Assembly (NCBI GenBank): GCA_003599885.1
Contig: QZKW01000066.1
Coordinates: 62,001-126,000, forward strand
Source of the DNA: Desulfobacteraceae bacterium
Lineage (GTDB): Bacteria > Desulfobacterota > Desulfobacteria > Desulfobacterales > Desulfosalsimonadaceae
Direction: 5' to 3'
DNA length: 64,000 nt
Shown here: in pieces, positions 16,742-25,834 of the stretch
How the letters are laid out: every line of letters starts with the position of its first letter
How positions within the stretch are numbered: position 1 is the stretch's first letter
The notes under the pieces: generated by a model
The model's database searches: none
What the model saw: only the letters and a program-made list of their open reading frames with translations
What the model was told of the DNA's origin: nothing
Program-made: the position numbers and the translations under genes

Positions 16742-16782
16742 CTGGGTTCTTTTGTTACTTTTCTTGCCCTCAAGAAAAGTAA
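16742..16782 (+). repeat. 22-bp direct repeat copy 2 with 28-bp hairpin
   Basis: The direct repeat of 14868-14889 (16742-16763) runs into a perfect inverted repeat ttacttttcttg/caagaaaagtaa with loop ccct (16755-16782). Sequences of this kind are dispersed in many proteobacterial genomes. Confidence 0.75.
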
Positions 16783-16875
16783 AAATGACAAGGGGCCGCC
16801 GGAGGTATCGGTTAAAAAATCAATTTAACCACCGTTGAATCTGTCAAGAGTGCAGCGTCTGGCCCTGTTATTTTT

Positions 16876-16942
16876 CGCAACGCCCCGGCTCACAGGTGAA
16901 GGTCGCACAGCGGACTGAATCCTTGTGGAGCCGGTTGTTATG
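16876..16942 (-). other. attC-like integron recombination site (site 2)
   Basis: On the minus strand an outer CATAAC / GTTGCG pair encloses complementary arms. CATAACAACCGGCTCCACAAGG (with a single extra base) faces the reverse complement CGCAAC..CCGGCTC-ACAGG, and a variable central loop separates them. Imperfect arms with an unpaired base and AAC/GTT cores are what define attC sites. It follows the stop of the gene at 16957-17505 by about 15 bases. Confidence 0.65.
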
Positions 16943-16956
16943 GATTATCAGCAAAT

Positions 16957-17505
16957 TTATGATGATTTATCCGTTTTTATCTGTTTTTGAAATTCTTCTA
17001 ATGCCTTCGAACCATCCTTCCATCTACTAATCTCTCCATACTCTTTATTTTTAAAACTTTTGTTTTGATTTAATGGGAGCAATTTCATCCGAATGCATTT
17101 GTCTATAACTCTTGACGTATAAAAGTAATTCCCGATTCTATGAGTATTGTGTCTTGGCCAAAACATCATCCGAGCTTGAAGGTAATTTGCAAAAAGAGCA
17201 AAAAATTCATTTAATGGGATCTGTCCTTTAATAACTGCAAAACACAACAAATTAAACTTAGCCTCTATGTGCTCTTGCTTCCGGTTACAGTTATAATCTC
17301 TGATATATCTTTCATCCTCATCTATATCTTCTGGCTCAGGTGGAATTATATCGCTTATATCTTTTACCTCATTCGGTTCATTAAGCTTCAGGTCCGAATA
17401 AAATTTGAATAAAAGATCATAACTGCGATTCCTACTCCCGAGACGAACAGCATAAAGTGATAGCAAAAGAGATACGATTGCAATAGCTATACTTACATAT
17501 TGCAT
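16957..17505 (-). CDS. hypothetical membrane-anchored protein (cassette gene)
   Basis: This 182-aa protein has one N-terminal membrane segment (residues 4-20, IAIAIVSLLLSLYAVRL) and a soluble, charged remainder with an acidic stretch PPEPEDIDEDE at about 62-72. I recognise no named domain. Codon use is AT-richer than the housekeeping genes. aaaggaaat precedes the start. It is the only ORF between two attC-like hairpins. Confidence 0.65.
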   Translation of the reverse strand: MQYVSIAIAIVSLLLSLYAVRLGSRNRSYDLLFKFYSDLKLNEPNEVKDISDIIPPEPEDIDEDERYIRDYNCNRKQEHIEAKFNLLCFAVIKGQIPLNEFFALFANYLQARMMFWPRHNTHRIGNYFYTSRVIDKCIRMKLLPLNQNKSFKNKEYGEISRWKDGSKALEEFQKQIKTDKSS

Positions 17506-17518
17506 TTATATTTCCTTT

Positions 17519-17577
17519 CCATAACATGCTGCTCTCCGGCGCGAGGAACGAGCGTCGGGAGCAGCAGCTGGTTATTA
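17519..17577 (-). other. attC-like integron recombination site (site 1)
   Basis: The core ATAAC at one end and GTTAT at the other enclose long imperfect arms (ccagctgctgctcccgacgc against atgctgctctccggcgc, compared as the same strand), leaving two extra bases on one arm. The site begins at the stop codon of the gene at 17575-17916 and ends just before the ribosome-binding site of the next, as in cassette arrays. Confidence 0.65.
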
Positions 17578-17916
17578 GCTTTTTGGTATTGCTTTAATTG
17601 CAGGGATCAACTCGGCAAATAAAAAATAGGCTGAGTATATTGTTCTGATCATCACAACAATAACTATAAATCGAGCAACCCACGCCCATCCCTGCCACTT
17701 AACGTTTTTGGAACACCGCCATACTGATATTAATGAAACAGCCAAGAATGCAAAGGTAACCAATATTAAGACAAGCCCAATGGTTTCTAATTTTGTTGTG
17801 TCGTCGAGAAGGGAAAAAATTAAAAGGTTTAAAAAAAGTATACAGATATAGCCTCCTACGAACAGGAGCCAAAAAGCCTGCCACAGCGACCTTTCACCAA
17901 TCCAAAATTTTTTCAT
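17575..17916 (-). CDS. hypothetical small membrane protein (cassette gene)
   Basis: This 113-aa protein has three hydrophobic helices (about residues 13-36, 45-66 and 79-101) and a short basic N-terminus (MKKFWIGER). No family is recognised. Base composition is AT-rich. It lies between attC-like sites 3 and 1; its stop codon forms part of site 1. Confidence 0.6.
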   Translation of the reverse strand: MKKFWIGERSLWQAFWLLFVGGYICILFLNLLIFSLLDDTTKLETIGLVLILVTFAFLAVSLISVWRCSKNVKWQGWAWVARFIVIVVMIRTIYSAYFLFAELIPAIKAIPKS

Positions 17917-17935
17917 TCTTACACTCTAATCTTAT

Positions 17936-18004
17936 GCTTATAACAAGCAATTCAAAAGTTTCTGGATATCTATAATAGACGGAAAGAGGCATTGCACTTA
18001 AAGC
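17936..18004 (-). other. possible attC-like site (site 3, degenerate)
   Basis: GCTTATAACAAGCAATTC at one end can pair imperfectly with GAAAGAGGCATTGCACTTAAAGC at the other, around a small inner hairpin tctattataga. The match is weaker than for the other sites and one core lacks AAC. Confidence 0.4.
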
Positions 18005-18098
18005 GGTCGTCCGAATGCATTACAATCAGCAACAAATATTTTAAAATTTATATCCATCTGTTTACACAAATCAGGTCTTCAAATAACCTGACATTCCA

Positions 18099-18800
18099 TC
18101 ACTTTGGGGAACGCACCGCGAACGCGCGTTCGTAATCGGCGGTAGTGCGAAGACGCCAGGCCTCCAGGCCGGTGGTGAAATCAAAATCACAGGCTTTCTC
18201 GTTATTCAGATGCTCACCAGACCAAACCCCCCATACGGTTTTTTTAAATATGGACGTCAAATTTCTTTTCCCAAAACCATTGTTGTATAAAGTGTTTAAC
18301 TCCGTTCGAGTCGGCATGCGCCATCCGCCGCCGGCAACAGACAGATTTAAACACCATGCCTGGGCCGCATCCCAGTTGGTATCTTCATCCGGCCCCCCCA
18401 TCCATTCCAGACCTGACGTAAAATCGGTAATGACGCCATCGCCGGATACGGCAAAAAGAATCCGTATGGGTTCCTTTAACTTAATGGTCTTCCCTCCCGG
18501 CCCGGCAGTTACTTGCGCTACAGCATCCGAACGCCAGTCCTTATGCCGGACGGAAATGACATAATCCGATGACGGATAAAAATCCTTGAACAAAAATTTC
18601 CCATCCTGACCGGTTGCGGTTTCAAATTCTGCATACCCTTCGATGGGTTGAACCTGATGGGCGATCACGTTGAGACCTGAAAGGGGCTGTCCTTTGTAAT
18701 CCACGATCTTTCCTTCCAACCCGGATTTTTTCCCGCATCCCGCTATCATAAAAATTGCAATCAGTATAGGCACCAGCCAGCTTGTCCCTTTTTTCATCAA
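18099..18800 (-). CDS. lipoprotein with carboxypeptidase-regulatory-like and DUF1566 domains
   Basis: The 233-aa precursor has a lipobox IFMIAGC, so the mature protein starts at Cys22 and is probably membrane-anchored in the periplasm. Residues ~28-105 form an Ig-like regulatory domain (GLEGKIVDYKGQPLSGL). Residues ~118-231 match DUF1566 (Lcl_C), with VITDFTSGLEWMGG, WRMPTRTELNTLY and FAVRSP. DUF1566 proteins are surface or periplasmic, probably binding ligands. A possible terminator hairpin (caggt/acctg) lies downstream at 18069-18090. Confidence 0.8.
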   Translation of the reverse strand: MMKKGTSWLVPILIAIFMIAGCGKKSGLEGKIVDYKGQPLSGLNVIAHQVQPIEGYAEFETATGQDGKFLFKDFYPSSDYVISVRHKDWRSDAVAQVTAGPGGKTIKLKEPIRILFAVSGDGVITDFTSGLEWMGGPDEDTNWDAAQAWCLNLSVAGGGWRMPTRTELNTLYNNGFGKRNLTSIFKKTVWGVWSGEHLNNEKACDFDFTTGLEAWRLRTTADYERAFAVRSPK

Positions 18801-18994
18801 ACCGTCTCCTTTGTATCGTGTATATGGCTTTTATAATAATGGATTTGCTGTCAAGTGTAATCCATATCAAAACTTCAGCACCCTGTCATTATTTCATTAT
18901 CCGTTTTCTCAAAATTATAATTTAAATATGATGCGCAGTATGGTAAGAATCGGTTTTTCAATGCACCCTAAACCCTTATAAATTGATAAAAACC

Positions 18995-19648
18995 ATGAAA
19001 ACCGCCATACAGTCTTTCCCAATCGTCTCAGCGCCCATCATTCTTGCGTCCCAGTCTCCCCGCCGCCGCCGGTTGCTTGAAGCCGCCGGATTGATTTTCA
19101 GGGTCATTCCGAGCCAGGTTCAGGAAGAGGATTTTAAAGCCGTGAATCCGGCAACCTATGTCAAAGTGCTGGCTGAAGCCAAGGCCAGAGATGTTGCAGA
19201 AAAACACCCGGACAGCTGGGTCATCGGCGCGGACTCCATTGTGCTGATAGATGAAAAAATACTTGAAAAACCGGCATCCCTATCCGATGCCCGCCGGATG
19301 ATGGCGATTTTAAGCGGCAAAACCCATCAGGTTTTGACCGGCTATGCCATTATCAGCGGCGAAAACCGCCATTCGTTTACGAATGTTGAAACAACAGACG
19401 TCACCTTTAAGCCCCTGACGGAAGAAGAAATCGAATGGTATATCCAGACCCCGGAGCCCTATGACAAAGCGGGCGGATATGCCATCCAGGGTTTGGGGTC
19501 GTTCATGGTCAAACAGATTAAAGGATCTTACACCAATGTTGTTGGCCTGCCGGTGTGTGAAGTGCTGGATCAGTTGTACCGGCTGGGCGTCATCTCCAGA
19601 CAGGTCATCCCGATGAACTGCACCGCAGCGGCAGGAAACAGCGCATAG
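18995..19648 (+). CDS. maf: Maf family nucleotide pyrophosphatase
   Basis: This cytoplasmic pyrophosphatase hydrolyses nucleoside triphosphates (dTTP/UTP or modified nucleotides). ILASQSPRRRRLLEAAG near the N-terminus, IGADSIVLID and YDKAGGYAIQGLGS are the family motifs. ATG 18995 (MKTAIQSF) is the preferred start; TTG 18983 is four codons upstream. The stop overlaps the GTG start of the next gene. Confidence 0.92.
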   Translation: MKTAIQSFPIVSAPIILASQSPRRRRLLEAAGLIFRVIPSQVQEEDFKAVNPATYVKVLAEAKARDVAEKHPDSWVIGADSIVLIDEKILEKPASLSDARRMMAILSGKTHQVLTGYAIISGENRHSFTNVETTDVTFKPLTEEEIEWYIQTPEPYDKAGGYAIQGLGSFMVKQIKGSYTNVVGLPVCEVLDQLYRLGVISRQVIPMNCTAAAGNSA

Positions 19649-20331
19649 TGAAAGAGAGAATCGCGCATATCCTGGATAAAATACGTCGGGCGGCTGTTTC
19701 ATGTGGCAGGGACCCAAACAGCATCCGGCTGGTGGCTGTCACCAAAACGGTTTCTCCGGAAGAAATCCGTCAGGCCGTTGATGCCGGACTCCGGGTTTTT
19801 GGTGAAAGCTATATTCAGGAAGCCATGACCAAAATCGACGCCATTGCCGACATGCGGTTGTCATGGCATTTTATCGGCCATTTACAGTCAAACAAAGCCA
19901 GGTATGCGGTACGCTGCTTTGATCTTATCCATTCGGTGGACAGCCTCCACCTTGCCCAGGCCCTTAACCGCGAGGCGAAAAAAATCGGGAAAATCCAGAA
20001 CATCCTGATTCAGGTGAATATTTCCGGGGAGACAACCAAATCCGGAACCGGTGAAGAAGAAGCCATTTTTTTGGCTAAATCCATCACCGATCTCAAAAAT
20101 CTGTCGGTCCAGGGACTTATGACCCTGCCGCCCTATTTCGATCAACCGGAAAAGGCGAGACCATACTTTAAAGCCCTGGCTGACCTGAACTATCAGATTC
20201 AACAGCAATCCATACCCGGAACCGATATGAATGAACTTTCCATGGGCATGACCGGTGATTTTGAAGTGGCCATTGAGGAAGGCGCAACCCTTGTCCGCAT
20301 CGGCACCGCTATTTTTGGAGACCGCACATGA
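19648..20331 (+). CDS. YggS family pyridoxal phosphate homeostasis protein
   Basis: This PLP-binding TIM-barrel protein maintains free PLP and amino acid balance. The PLP lysine lies in LVAVTKTV (residue ~31), then GLRVFGESYIQEA, WHFIGHLQSNKARY and SMGMTGDFEVAIEEGATLVR at the phosphate site. The length of 227 aa is normal. GTG start, overlapping maf by one base; the downstream gene overlaps its end by 4, so maf-yggS-queH form one operon. Confidence 0.92.
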   Translation: MKERIAHILDKIRRAAVSCGRDPNSIRLVAVTKTVSPEEIRQAVDAGLRVFGESYIQEAMTKIDAIADMRLSWHFIGHLQSNKARYAVRCFDLIHSVDSLHLAQALNREAKKIGKIQNILIQVNISGETTKSGTGEEEAIFLAKSITDLKNLSVQGLMTLPPYFDQPEKARPYFKALADLNYQIQQQSIPGTDMNELSMGMTGDFEVAIEEGATLVRIGTAIFGDRT

Positions 20332-20861
20332 GACTGATGCTTCATGTCTGCTGCGGCCCGTGCGCCATTTATCCCGTAAAAACGCTCCGTGAAAATGGGG
20401 CTGACGTGATGGGCTATTTTTATAACCCCAACATCCATCCGTTCACTGAATGGTCCAAACGCCGCCAGACGTTTTCGACCTATGCCGAATCCATCTCCCT
20501 GCCGGTGATTTATCAAAAAACCTATGACCTGGAAGGATTTTTGCAAAAAGTCGTTTTCCGGGAAAAAAACCGGTGCGCTGTCTGCTACCATGATCGGTTG
20601 CTGTCTGCTGCCCGCATTGCCAAAAACGGGAATTTTGATTGTTTTTCATCCACCCTTCTCTACAGCAAATTTCAGAATCATAACCTTATCCGGTCCATCG
20701 GCGAGGCCATTGGTGCATCTGCCGGCATTGATTTTTTTTATCAGGATTTTCGGGAAGGCTGGAAGGAAGGCATCATTACATCGAAAGAGTTAAACATGTA
20801 CCGCCAGCAATACTGCGGCTGCATCTACAGCGAAACCGAACGATATTGTGATTTAAAATAA
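20328..20861 (+). CDS. queH: epoxyqueuosine reductase QueH
   Basis: QueH reduces epoxyqueuosine to queuosine in tRNA, and is unrelated in sequence to QueG. HVCCGPCAIYPV at residues 6-17 and a second group around CAVCYHDR and QQYCGCIYSETER carry the conserved cysteines for [4Fe-4S] binding. The length of 177 aa is typical. Confidence 0.9.
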   Translation: MRLMLHVCCGPCAIYPVKTLRENGADVMGYFYNPNIHPFTEWSKRRQTFSTYAESISLPVIYQKTYDLEGFLQKVVFREKNRCAVCYHDRLLSAARIAKNGNFDCFSSTLLYSKFQNHNLIRSIGEAIGASAGIDFFYQDFREGWKEGIITSKELNMYRQQYCGCIYSETERYCDLK

Positions 20862-20867
20862 AAACGA

Positions 20868-22724
20868 ATGTTTGGAAACTTTTTATATTATATTGTCGCC
20901 CTCCTGATCTATTCCACTTATCAGCCATCCGGCGATCCTGAATTTTCCATACTTCAATCCGCACTCCTCCTGGCGGCATTGTCCGCTCTTTTTTTCATCA
21001 TTACCCTGTGGCGCTTTAAACGCTTCGAGCATCGCATCAGCCAATATTCCATCTCCCAGAGTGACGACATTTTTCAAACAATGGTCACCCGGCAATCCAT
21101 GCTTGCCATCATCATTTATGCCATCGATATCTACTTTCTTCAGATCAGCAATTATCTTTCTCAGATTCAGATCATCAAAATGATCCCCACCCTGGAAGCG
21201 CTTATTTTTCTGGCCTTGTTCATCAGCTATCTTGCCATGGTCTGGGTATGTGGATACCCATCATTTATAAAAATTTACCGGAACCCTGTTTCCATAAAAT
21301 CCTATGTGATCTCAAATATCTCTTTTGCGCTTCCGGTGGTGATGCCGTGGCTGTTTCTTTCCATCACCGCAGATATGATCCAGATTCTTCCCTTTGAAAC
21401 ACCCCGGCGGATTCTGATGTCTTCCGAGGGCCAGATCGCTTATTTCATGTTTTTTCTATTTGCCATTGCCATTACCGGCCCTCTGCTGATCCAGAAATTC
21501 TGGGGCTGTCGGCCGCTTCGGCACGGCGTGACACGGCTCCGGATCGAATCATTATGCAAAACTGCCGGGATGCGATACAAAGACATCCTGATCTGGCCCT
21601 TGTTCGGGGGCCGGATGATCACCGCCGGCGTGATGGGGCTGATCCGTCATTTCAGGTACATCCTGGTCACACCAGCCCTGCTGTGTCACCTGAACCCTCA
21701 GGAACTGGATGCGGTCATCGCCCATGAAATCGGGCACATCAAAAAAAACCACCTGTTCTTTTATTTGCTGTTTTTTGCCGGGTACCTGGTCGTGTCGTTT
21801 ACAGTCATGGATCTCATCGTTTTTGCCATGATTTATGCTGAAGCAGCCTGGGGCACTATCGGCAGCACCGGGGCCGGGCACAGCGCATTCACATCCATAA
21901 GTTTCAGCCTGACGATGATTGGTCTGTTTCTATTCTATTTTCGATATCTTTTCGGATATTTTATGCGCAACTTCGAACGTCAGGCTGACCTGTTCGCCTA
22001 TGCCACAATGAATACCGCCCAGCCGCTGATTTCCACCTTTGAAAAAATCACCCAAACCAGCGGCCTTTCACCGGACAGGCCCAACTGGCACCATTTCAGC
22101 ATAACGGAACGTATTGACTATTTGAAAAAAATTGAATCAGACCCATCCCTGATGGATCAGCAGCACTTAAAAATCAGAAAAAGTATTGCCGTATATCTTG
22201 CCGGACTTCTGCTGATGGGATGGATCGGATGGGGGATGCATTACAGCAGCGCAGGCGAGATGATGAACCGGAAAATTCTGAAAGCCGCTGTATTCAATCA
22301 GATGGCAACGGACAGGAACAACCCGGACCTGTATCAGTTGCTCGGGGATATTTTCTTAAGCGAAGAAAATTATGATCAAACAATCAATGCCTATGAAAAT
22401 GCCATCCGGCTGAATCCGAATCACATCCAGGCCCTTAACAATCTGGCATGGCTGTATGCCACCTCTGAAGACAAAACCTGGAAAAACCCGCAAAGGGCCC
22501 TTGAACTGGCAGAGCGCGCTGCCTTGTTGTCCCGGGAATCCTATGTTCTGGATACTTTGGCGGAAAGTTATTATGTTAATGGCGATATTCAGGGAGCCCT
22601 GACCGCTGCGAATCAGGCCCTGAGCAACGCCAGTGAAAACCGGGCGTATTATCAGCAGCAAGTGGATAAGTTTCAAGGCGCCGTAAAAAAGTCTAAGGGA
22701 CAGGAGAGCCCTGTCTCTCATTAG
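20868..22724 (+). CDS. M48 family peptidase with C-terminal TPR domain
   Basis: This 618-aa membrane protein has at least seven hydrophobic segments in the first 350 residues and the zinc-metalloprotease motif HEIGH at residues ~285-289, with the downstream ERQADLFAY Glu ligand. The C-terminal part (~480-610) has TPR repeats (YQLLGDIFLSEENYDQTINA). It resembles HtpX/Ste24-type quality-control proteases fused to a TPR. It begins 6 bases after queH; its end overlaps the convergent MBL gene by 32 bases. Confidence 0.88.
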   Translation: MFGNFLYYIVALLIYSTYQPSGDPEFSILQSALLLAALSALFFIITLWRFKRFEHRISQYSISQSDDIFQTMVTRQSMLAIIIYAIDIYFLQISNYLSQIQIIKMIPTLEALIFLALFISYLAMVWVCGYPSFIKIYRNPVSIKSYVISNISFALPVVMPWLFLSITADMIQILPFETPRRILMSSEGQIAYFMFFLFAIAITGPLLIQKFWGCRPLRHGVTRLRIESLCKTAGMRYKDILIWPLFGGRMITAGVMGLIRHFRYILVTPALLCHLNPQELDAVIAHEIGHIKKNHLFFYLLFFAGYLVVSFTVMDLIVFAMIYAEAAWGTIGSTGAGHSAFTSISFSLTMIGLFLFYFRYLFGYFMRNFERQADLFAYATMNTAQPLISTFEKITQTSGLSPDRPNWHHFSITERIDYLKKIESDPSLMDQQHLKIRKSIAVYLAGLLLMGWIGWGMHYSSAGEMMNRKILKAAVFNQMATDRNNPDLYQLLGDIFLSEENYDQTINAYENAIRLNPNHIQALNNLAWLYATSEDKTWKNPQRALELAERAALLSRESYVLDTLAESYYVNGDIQGALTAANQALSNASENRAYYQQQVDKFQGAVKKSKGQESPVSH

Positions 22725-23523
22725 CCGCCGTCACCGAACGCACCATATTTTTCATGCTGACATTACCAAAACATATCGTCTTCACCAGCCATTGTTCTTT
22801 CAACCGGAGTTCTTCCATAATGCTTTTTTCATTCATTCCCTGGCCGGCCAACCTTGAAACATTGCCATACAGATCCTCAAGGTATTGCAGTTTGTCTCTT
22901 AGATGGCGTTTACCGTTTTTGGGCCTGGGCCGATGAGCGCAAAATAATGCATCAAACTCAAATGACAGCATTTTTTTCAAGGATACAATCTGGTCATCTA
23001 TTTGTTCATCCGCACGAAAATACTTGATCTGGCCCCCAAGATAAAGGTCTCCAGAAAACAGCCAGCCGTGGGCGGTCTCAAGAAACGCCGTGTGGTCCTT
23101 GCTGTGACCGGGTGTATGAATGGGTGTGAATTCAAGACGATTGTGTTCAAAGACCCCATTCAATGGTTCCATTTCAAGCGGCGATGTCGCCCCCCACACC
23201 AGATGCTGATAAGGCAATATCGGATAGGGACGCTGCATCTTCGCAACGGTCAAAGGATGCCCCAAAACGGGCAAATGATGTCTGTTTTTAATGGCGGCCG
23301 CATTCCCGCTATGGTCTTCGTGATGATGGGTCAATAAAACGGCTTTTATATGGTGTTCTGCCACGAGAGACAGGACAGGCTCCTGCATATGCGCCTGTCC
23401 CGAATCAATGAGGACTCCCCCTGCAATAAAACAGTTAACCGTCATCAGAGGCCTTCCAACGGGAGACCAGCCGAGTTCACAGGCCATTACGTCGCCGAAT
23501 CTTTGAATTGAAAAAATTTTCAT
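22693..23523 (-). CDS. MBL-fold metallo-hydrolase
   Basis: This 276-aa protein has the metallo-beta-lactamase motif THHHEDHSGN (HxHxDH) at residues ~65-74, HTPGHSKDHTAF and SGDLYLGGQIKY. A C-terminal winged helix-like tail is present. Members include hydrolases of thioesters and glyoxalase II relatives; the substrate is unknown. Confidence 0.88.
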   Translation of the reverse strand: MKIFSIQRFGDVMACELGWSPVGRPLMTVNCFIAGGVLIDSGQAHMQEPVLSLVAEHHIKAVLLTHHHEDHSGNAAAIKNRHHLPVLGHPLTVAKMQRPYPILPYQHLVWGATSPLEMEPLNGVFEHNRLEFTPIHTPGHSKDHTAFLETAHGWLFSGDLYLGGQIKYFRADEQIDDQIVSLKKMLSFEFDALFCAHRPRPKNGKRHLRDKLQYLEDLYGNVSRLAGQGMNEKSIMEELRLKEQWLVKTICFGNVSMKNMVRSVTAANERQGSPVP

Positions 23524-23778
23524 GTTTTTGATTTTCGGTTCAACTGATTGTCGGGATTTACATCCTGATTGTTATGGTCTGCCTGAAAAATAAAATATTT
23601 TCAATGCCGTCGCGACACAACTCCAGCTGTTGTGGAGTTAAAATTGTCATGCCAAAAAGACAACGGGCCTCACCTGAAAAAATCAATTCAAAGGCCGGGT
23701 TCCATATCCGCCGGCAATCATAGAGGTAGCCATTAGCCTCCTTTACAAAAAGACAAATTTTGATTATAGCAATATATT

Positions 23779-24525
23779 ATGACCATTACAGAAGCAAATT
23801 GTTTCTATCCGGACCCTTTCATGTATTTTGATCCGGCGGGTATGGGCTATGCGCGTGAAAACCTCTGGGTGGAAGGACGCCTGCACGCCTGGCTCATCCA
23901 TCCCAAGCAGGAACATGCCCGGACAGCGACCATCGTGAATCTGCACGGCAATGCCGAGAATATGACCTCTCATATACTTGCATCGCTTTTCTTTCTGGAA
24001 ATGGGTCACCGGCTCTTGACCTTTGACTACCGTGGCTATGGACAATCCAAAGGGACTCCCACTCTGGAGGGTATCCAGGACGATGCTCGGGCCGTATTCA
24101 CTTTCGTGTTCAAAGAACCCAAACGCTTTGGCGAGTCAGTATTTGGCTTCGGCCAATCCATGGGTGGTTTCACCCTGGCGCGCATCCTGCCCGACATTCC
24201 CACCCTTCAAGGTGCCATCATGGACTCGGCTCTGTATTCTTTCCGCGACCTGTTCCAGGATGCCTATCCGGGAGTATCCTGTTCGGTGCCGCAAATCTCC
24301 GCCCTTGACACCTTGCCGCTCAGCGGCGTGCCGAAGCTATTTATTCATGGGACGGCTGATGGGGTGGTTCCGCATACCCATTCGCAGAAGATGTTCTCCG
24401 TAGCGCAGTCGCCCAAGGATATCATGATCCTGGAGGGGGTCGCGCATATCGGCGCCCTGAATTCGCCTTGGATGGCAGACTATATTGACAAGATCAGGAC
24501 GTTCGTTGAGACCTGGGATTCATGA
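23779..24525 (+). CDS. alpha/beta hydrolase
   Basis: This 248-aa protein has the fold's motifs: VNLHGNAENM (oxyanion region), LTFDYRGYGQSKG, nucleophile elbow GFGQSMGGF (Ser in GQSMG), an Asp in HGTADGVVPH and His in GVAHIGALN. There is no signal peptide. The family is similar to the YfhR/Bem46 group. A preceding ribosome-binding site is not evident. Confidence 0.85.
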   Translation: MTITEANCFYPDPFMYFDPAGMGYARENLWVEGRLHAWLIHPKQEHARTATIVNLHGNAENMTSHILASLFFLEMGHRLLTFDYRGYGQSKGTPTLEGIQDDARAVFTFVFKEPKRFGESVFGFGQSMGGFTLARILPDIPTLQGAIMDSALYSFRDLFQDAYPGVSCSVPQISALDTLPLSGVPKLFIHGTADGVVPHTHSQKMFSVAQSPKDIMILEGVAHIGALNSPWMADYIDKIRTFVETWDS

Positions 24526-24643
24526 GGTGCATCATCTTGAAAAACTCAGACAGACCATTGAAAGTTTCTTCGCCAGCCGTTCTCGAATAGCTACTTATAA
24601 TTAAAGACAATTGATCAAAACTGAGACTTTAACGTCATAAAAA

Positions 24644-25603
24644 TCAGCCGTTGGCAACAAGATACCAGAGATAAACCGAATAGAGAATCAGCATACCAAA
24701 TCCCTCCCACCGGTCCAGCGACTTTTTTTTAAAAGAAAACATAAATCCGAATAGTAAAATGCTGGACAAAACAACCATCCCGACGTCCATGTTGCTGGAC
24801 TGCTGAAACGGCAGAGGCTTAATTGTTGCACTGATCCCGAGGACAAACAAAATGTTGAAAATATTGGAGCCCACAACATTTCCCACAGCAATATCCGTAT
24901 TTTTTTTATACGCCGCCACAGCCGACGTTGCCAGCTCAGGAAGGGATGTCCCGATTGCAACAATGGTCAGACCGATCAGGGACTCACTCATTCCATAAGC
25001 AGAAGCCAGCTTTACGGCACCGTCCACTATCCATTTGCCTCCTACCCCCAGCCCAGCCAGACCGGCAGCAATCATGATGATTGATTTGATCATGGAATGA
25101 CTTTCTGATGGCAGTTGCGATGACAATCCGTCAATCTCTTTGGCAATGGAAACGGAATAATATAAAAAAATTACAAAAAAACTCAAAAGCACCAGCCCGT
25201 CGATTCTGGTGATGGCCGATACCGATGCCTTATCGATGATCTGATCATTTGCCATGACGCCCAAGACAACAGCGGCCAGCAAACTGAACGGGAGTTCTTT
25301 CCATACCGTCCCCCGGGTGACCGACAGCGGATAAATTATGGATGCGACACCGAGTATCAGTAAAATATTGGCGATATTGCTGCCCAGCACGTTTCCGATT
25401 GCGATGTCCGTACTTCCTTTCATGCTTGCAATAATATTGACAAACAATTCCGGGGTTGAGGTGCCGAAAGCCACCACCGTCAGACCGATGACCAGATCAG
25501 ACACATGAAACCGCCGGGCAACGGAGGAAGCCCCCGTAACCAGAAAATCAGCGCCTTTAATCAGCAAAAAAAAGCCAAGAATCATTAAAACATAAGCGAG
25601 CAT
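24644..25603 (-). CDS. calcium/sodium antiporter (YrbG/CaCA family)
   Basis: This inner-membrane exchanger has about 10 helices in two inverted halves, each with the alpha-repeat: VAFGTSTPELFVN and later VAIGTSLPELATS, plus GNVLGSNIANIL and GNVVGSNIFNIL. I chose ATG 25603 (MLAYVLMIL) because ggag lies 10 bases upstream; a TTG 16 codons upstream is open but less likely. The length of 319 aa is normal. Confidence 0.92.
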   Translation of the reverse strand: MLAYVLMILGFFLLIKGADFLVTGASSVARRFHVSDLVIGLTVVAFGTSTPELFVNIIASMKGSTDIAIGNVLGSNIANILLILGVASIIYPLSVTRGTVWKELPFSLLAAVVLGVMANDQIIDKASVSAITRIDGLVLLSFFVIFLYYSVSIAKEIDGLSSQLPSESHSMIKSIIMIAAGLAGLGVGGKWIVDGAVKLASAYGMSESLIGLTIVAIGTSLPELATSAVAAYKKNTDIAVGNVVGSNIFNILFVLGISATIKPLPFQQSSNMDVGMVVLSSILLFGFMFSFKKKSLDRWEGFGMLILYSVYLWYLVANG

Positions 25604-25834
25604 GTCAAATCCGTCTCCAAGAAAAAGAAAATGCAGTATAACTAACCACAATTAGGGCCAGCGGGGGCATTTCAACAGAAACCTACGGTCTCAGCCTTGA
25701 GTCCAAAAACAAATAGCGTTTTATCCTTCATCCGGGCAGCGAGATAGTTTTGAGACTTATCCAGCGACTTGCAAAAAATTAAATTTCGACTTATAAATTT
25801 TTCATAATATGCTTATTGACCTAGCTCAGCATAA

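Larger units (their letters stand above)
16876..18004 (-). mobile_element. integron-type cassette cluster without integrase (CALIN-like)
   Basis: Two small AT-rich minus-strand genes alternate with three attC-like hairpins in one orientation (17936-18004, 17519-17577, 16876-16942). That is the layout of gene cassettes: hairpin, ribosome-binding site, one ORF, hairpin. No integrase gene lies beside it; a truncated integron integrase lies 20 kb away at 37958-38377. Confidence 0.6.

Noticed and set aside
17519-17577. Intrinsic terminator between the two cassette genes
   Set aside because: No T-run follows the hairpin, and the ends carry AAC/GTT cores with unpaired bases as in attC sites.
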